From an uncultured Bacteroides sp. (GTDB lineage Bacteria; Bacteroidota; Bacteroidia; Bacteroidales; Bacteroidaceae), in assembly GCF_905207245.1 (NCBI RefSeq), contig NZ_CAJLKP010000021.1, positions 7,674 through 71,673 of the forward strand: 64,000 nt of DNA, read 5' to 3'. The translations under genes and the position numbers were made by a program. This document shows positions 61,432 to 64,000 of this stretch, piece after piece; the first letter of the stretch is position 1, and the number at the start of each line of letters is the position of its first letter. The notes beneath the pieces are model-generated. The model saw nothing but the letters and a program-made list of their open reading frames with translations, was not told the origin of the DNA and did not search any database.

Positions 61432-63213
61432 ATGAAATACAAAGCCGGTCTGATAGCTATCTTATGGGGAAGCCTTTTAAGTCTTGCCTCGCCTCTTTCA
61501 GCACAAAACAGCCTGCAACGTCAAAAAGACTCTTTGCGGCAAGTGATTGAACATTCCGAAGGAATTGACAAACTGAGGTCGTACAACAGATTGTACTATC
61601 TATATATGTCGGAAATTGCCGATGACCAAAAGATGGACACCTTGCTGATGCTGCTCAAGCAGGTTGAGGCCGAAGCCATAAAGCAAGGAAATGCACAAAT
61701 GCAGGGTATGGTGTATGGAAATGCCATCATAGCTCACATAAACAGAAGCGAGCACGACAAGGTGATAGAGAAAGCGCCCGCCTATCTGGACTTCTACATA
61801 GAGAACGGACTGTGGAGGTTCTATTATCAGATACACATGCAGCTCATAACTGCCTACAACCTGAAGGGAGAATACGAACTGGCGGTTGAAGAAGCGGAGA
61901 AGATGTATGCTCGTGCCAAAGAGCGCAAGGACAAGGCGGGCATGGCAACCGCACTGTATGCCACGGGCATCGTATACAATTCGCAAGACAGATGGAAAGA
62001 AGAAGAAAAGTGCTTCAGAGAGTGCATCGGCTTGTTGTGGGAAGTTTCGGGCTACGACAATATCCTGACGCAATCCTATGCGTTTCTATGTACGGTTTTG
62101 CGTGCCCAGAACCGGTATGACGACCTGCTGCAACTGGTGCCCGAATACGAGAATGCCATTGCCCGTTTTGAGAAAGCTGCGGGCAGAGCCCAACCCGAAG
62201 CCAGAGGCAACCTCTACATAGCGTTGATGAATACCTATATAGATATACGCGAATATGACAAGGCAGAACCCTACCTCGCTAAGATAGAAGGCCTCATCAA
62301 TAACGACATATCCCGCTTTGAATTGCTGCGGGCAAGGGCGCTGATATTGCGGGCGCGCGGAGACTACGGCAAGGCGCTTGCCGCTGTGGACAGTGCCATG
62401 ACCCGGACGCCGGAGGCTGATTTCAACCGGAACTCGCTCCGGAGGATAAAGATGCAGATACTTGCCCGGATGGGGCGTTACCGGGAGGCAGACGGTCTGT
62501 TGGACGAAATCATCGCTACGAATGATACGCTGAAAAACGTGGAGGTCAACGCCCGGTTCGACGAACTTCGCATCCAGTATGAAGTGGAAAAACACATTGC
62601 CGAGAAAGAGCGCAATTTCCACTACCTCCTTTTTGCTCTTGCCATTTGCCTGATTTTCGCTTTGCTCCTGGCAGGCACATTCTATTATAACCGGATGATT
62701 GCCCTCAAAAACCGCAAGTTGTACGAGCGAATCAAGGAACAAGACCGGCTGGCAGACGAGCTGTCGCGGTTGGCGGGCACCCGCCGATTGAAAACCTCAC
62801 CGGAAGCCTCACCGGATGAGTCCGGCAAAACGGGCGGGGCCACGGATGGACTTGCACCTTGCAGCGAACAGCAGAATCTGGTTGCCCGATTGCAGGAGTA
62901 TCTGCTCTCCGGCGATAATCTGTCGGACACCGACATCAGCCGCGATAATATTATCTCCGCACTTGGCACCAATAAAAACGCATTGACAGATGCCGTTAAG
63001 GCCGTCACAGGGAAATCGCCCATGGAGTATATGCGCACACTGAGGGTAGAGGAGGCGCGACGCAAGCTCGACAGTCATCCCGAACTTACGATTGAGGCGA
63101 TAGCTTTCAGTTGCGGCTTCAACATACCAAGCACGTTCTATCGTCTGTTCCGGAAGCAATATGGCATCAGTCCTACGGAGTACCGGAAGATGGCGAAGTC
63201 TCAGGAAAAATAA
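61432..63213 (+). CDS. TPR sensor with one membrane helix and AraC DNA-binding domain
   Basis: This 593-residue protein has a signal peptide (ending near PLSAQ25), a periplasmic TPR array (about residues 45-370), a membrane helix at about 397-421 (HYLLFALAICLIFALLLAG), a coiled segment, and a cytosolic AraC domain at about 500-590 (DNIISALGTNKNALTDAVKA, then IEAIAFSCGFNIPSTFYRLF). It is a one-protein membrane regulator: a periplasmic signal changes DNA binding inside the cell. The small membrane protein and fimbrillin-like lipoprotein after it are plausible targets. The third helix QYGISPTEYRKM closes the domain. Confidence 0.9.
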   Translation: MKYKAGLIAILWGSLLSLASPLSAQNSLQRQKDSLRQVIEHSEGIDKLRSYNRLYYLYMSEIADDQKMDTLLMLLKQVEAEAIKQGNAQMQGMVYGNAIIAHINRSEHDKVIEKAPAYLDFYIENGLWRFYYQIHMQLITAYNLKGEYELAVEEAEKMYARAKERKDKAGMATALYATGIVYNSQDRWKEEEKCFRECIGLLWEVSGYDNILTQSYAFLCTVLRAQNRYDDLLQLVPEYENAIARFEKAAGRAQPEARGNLYIALMNTYIDIREYDKAEPYLAKIEGLINNDISRFELLRARALILRARGDYGKALAAVDSAMTRTPEADFNRNSLRRIKMQILARMGRYREADGLLDEIIATNDTLKNVEVNARFDELRIQYEVEKHIAEKERNFHYLLFALAICLIFALLLAGTFYYNRMIALKNRKLYERIKEQDRLADELSRLAGTRRLKTSPEASPDESGKTGGATDGLAPCSEQQNLVARLQEYLLSGDNLSDTDISRDNIISALGTNKNALTDAVKAVTGKSPMEYMRTLRVEEARRKLDSHPELTIEAIAFSCGFNIPSTFYRLFRKQYGISPTEYRKMAKSQEK

Positions 63214-63273
63214 GAAGCACTACTTTCTTCACTACTCAAAACAAGACGTTTCAAAAGTAACCAATCCCATTCT

Positions 63274-63350
63274 TTCAGGCACAGATTGCGCGGGTTTCTA
63301 CGGATTAAAGTAAAGAATTATCTGTAGAACCCGCGTGGTCCGTGCCTGAA
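63274..63350. repeat. Inverted repeat after the TPR-AraC gene
   Basis: TTCAGGCAC...GCGCGGGTTTCTACGGAT is complemented by (A)TCTGTAGAACCCGCG...GTGCCTGAA with a few mismatches. It may be a terminator or a dispersed Bacteroides repeat. Confidence 0.75.
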
Positions 63351-63510
63351 CTTTATCTTATCTACCGCTGAATTTTCTTCTCATTCAGCCTCTTTTTTGT
63401 GCCCAAAAGCCCGGAATGTGGCAGAAAATGACAAAACGCCACAAACTTGGGACAAAATGCAATACTTTCCGGCGTGCATGTGCCTATCTTGCGCAATAAA
63501 AAACAACGTT

Positions 63511-63822
63511 ATGGATGACTACATTTTTCTTATCGTTTTAGGGATTCCCTTTTGCTCGTTGGCTATAGTGACATTCGTATTTCTGCATTGCCGGAAAGTG
63601 GAACAGAAATGCAAGCGCTACATAGCAAAGGGCATACACGAACAAGATTGCCTGGCCCGCCAACTGGAGCGGACACGCATAGAAAAGGAAATGATGGAAA
63701 AGGTGATTAAGACGGAACTGTCCGAAGCCGTCAAAACCTCCATCGACGAAAAAAAGAGTGACGACGGTGCGGCTGCCCCTAAGGAACACGCATCGCGGAT
63801 TGAGATTACCTATTATATATAA
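63511..63822 (+). CDS. Small single-helix membrane protein
   Basis: The 103-residue protein starts at MDDYIFLIVLGIPF. One membrane helix (about residues 4-25) is followed by a charged, probably coiled-coil region (CLARQLERTRIEKEMMEKVI) and a polar tail. I do not recognise the family. It lies 23 bases before a lipoprotein gene and after a TPR-AraC regulator. The longer frame upstream has a poor start and a Cys-rich non-conserved lead. Confidence 0.65.
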   Translation: MDDYIFLIVLGIPFCSLAIVTFVFLHCRKVEQKCKRYIAKGIHEQDCLARQLERTRIEKEMMEKVIKTELSEAVKTSIDEKKSDDGAAAPKEHASRIEITYYI

Positions 63823-63845
63823 TGTACCTATTAATAAATGAGCTT

Positions 63846-64000
63846 ATGAAACAATTACACAAAACTCTGTTGATTCTTTCCCCCGGGTTGGTTGCTGCGG
63901 CGATACTGCTTGCAGGTTGCGACAAGAAAGACCCCAGTTACAACACCTCGCATCCGGACCACGGCACGGTTACGCTGACCACCGACTGGAGCGGCATCGG
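63846..64000 (+). CDS. Lipoprotein, fimbrillin-like, cut by the right edge
   Basis: Only the first 51 residues are present. The signal ends LLAGC (Cys25), followed by DKKDPSYNTSHPDHGTVTL and then TTDWSGIG. The TVTLTTDWSG type start is seen in FimB/Mfa-like fimbrial lipoproteins of Bacteroidales. This and the TPR-AraC gene ahead suggest a fimbria locus continuing to the right. The call rests on a short stretch and is tentative. Confidence 0.55.
   Translation, partial: MKQLHKTLLILSPGLVAAAILLAGCDKKDPSYNTSHPDHGTVTLTTDWSGI

Overview
The window looks like a chromosomal segment of a gut Bacteroides or a close relative. The signs are a SusC/SusD pair, lipoproteins with acidic residues after the lipobox cysteine, a gliding-type C-terminal domain protein, a PorT-like barrel, TPR-AraC regulators, and many promoters of the Bacteroidetes type (TAnnTTTG with a TTG or TTTG about 19-20 bases upstream). 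Shine-Dalgarno signals are mostly weak, as usual in this phylum. Species cannot be fixed from sequence reading alone.

Layout. 1-2373: the end of a SusC/SusD glycan-uptake pair, cut by the left edge. 2376-3960: a PLP aminotransferase and tRNA-Asp. 4142-8824: an AT-rich accessory-looking stretch with a GNAT, a surface lipoprotein, a small Cys-rich protein, a 600-base intergenic region full of hairpins, and a three-gene operon (GNAT-like, IbrA-like PP-loop protein, IbrB-like ParB protein). 8988-11090: UDP-glucuronate decarboxylase plus a REC-histidine kinase. 11189-19833: AddB-like nuclease, AddA-like helicase-nuclease, a probable small RNA gene, and uvrB. 19949-23660: PaaK plus ACT protein, then bamD, an omega-like RNA polymerase subunit and a DUF4293 membrane protein. 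23744-29958: PorT-like barrel, LysM/binding-protein fusion, gliding-type C-terminal protein and uvrA. 30113-36639: YbaK deacylase, POT peptide transporter, GNAT, a PadR-PspC pair, acyltransferase and DUF1460 hydrolase. 36727-42829: an operon of OPT transporter, esterase and GH2 beta-galactosidase. 42965-44717: DUF1573 protein, and a small lipoprotein upstream of cbiL.

44938-47826 is a reactive-chlorine-resistance-like locus (AraC regulator, DUF417/RclC-like protein, RclA-like flavoenzyme). 47943-52543 is a BtuFCD/FecBCD-type importer followed by a MATE exporter. 53393-61142 (minus strand) is an anaerobic corrin-ring operon built from fused enzymes: CbiH-CbiC, CbiE-CbiT, CbiG-CbiF, CbiJ-CbiD, then an SDR. 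With cbiL at 43617 these cover much of the corrin methylation and contraction pathway. 61432-64000 is a TPR-TM-AraC regulator, a small membrane protein and the start of a fimbrillin-like lipoprotein.

Points most worth a second look: the CbiH-CbiC fusion is split by a frameshift that separates the CbiC N-terminus from its body; the cobalamin operon carries intergenic hairpins that share a core but differ in their arms; the GNAT-IbrA-IbrB operon lies behind a palindrome-rich region; a small-RNA gene with a full promoter and terminator sits between uvrB and addA; and two promoters are built into terminator hairpins.
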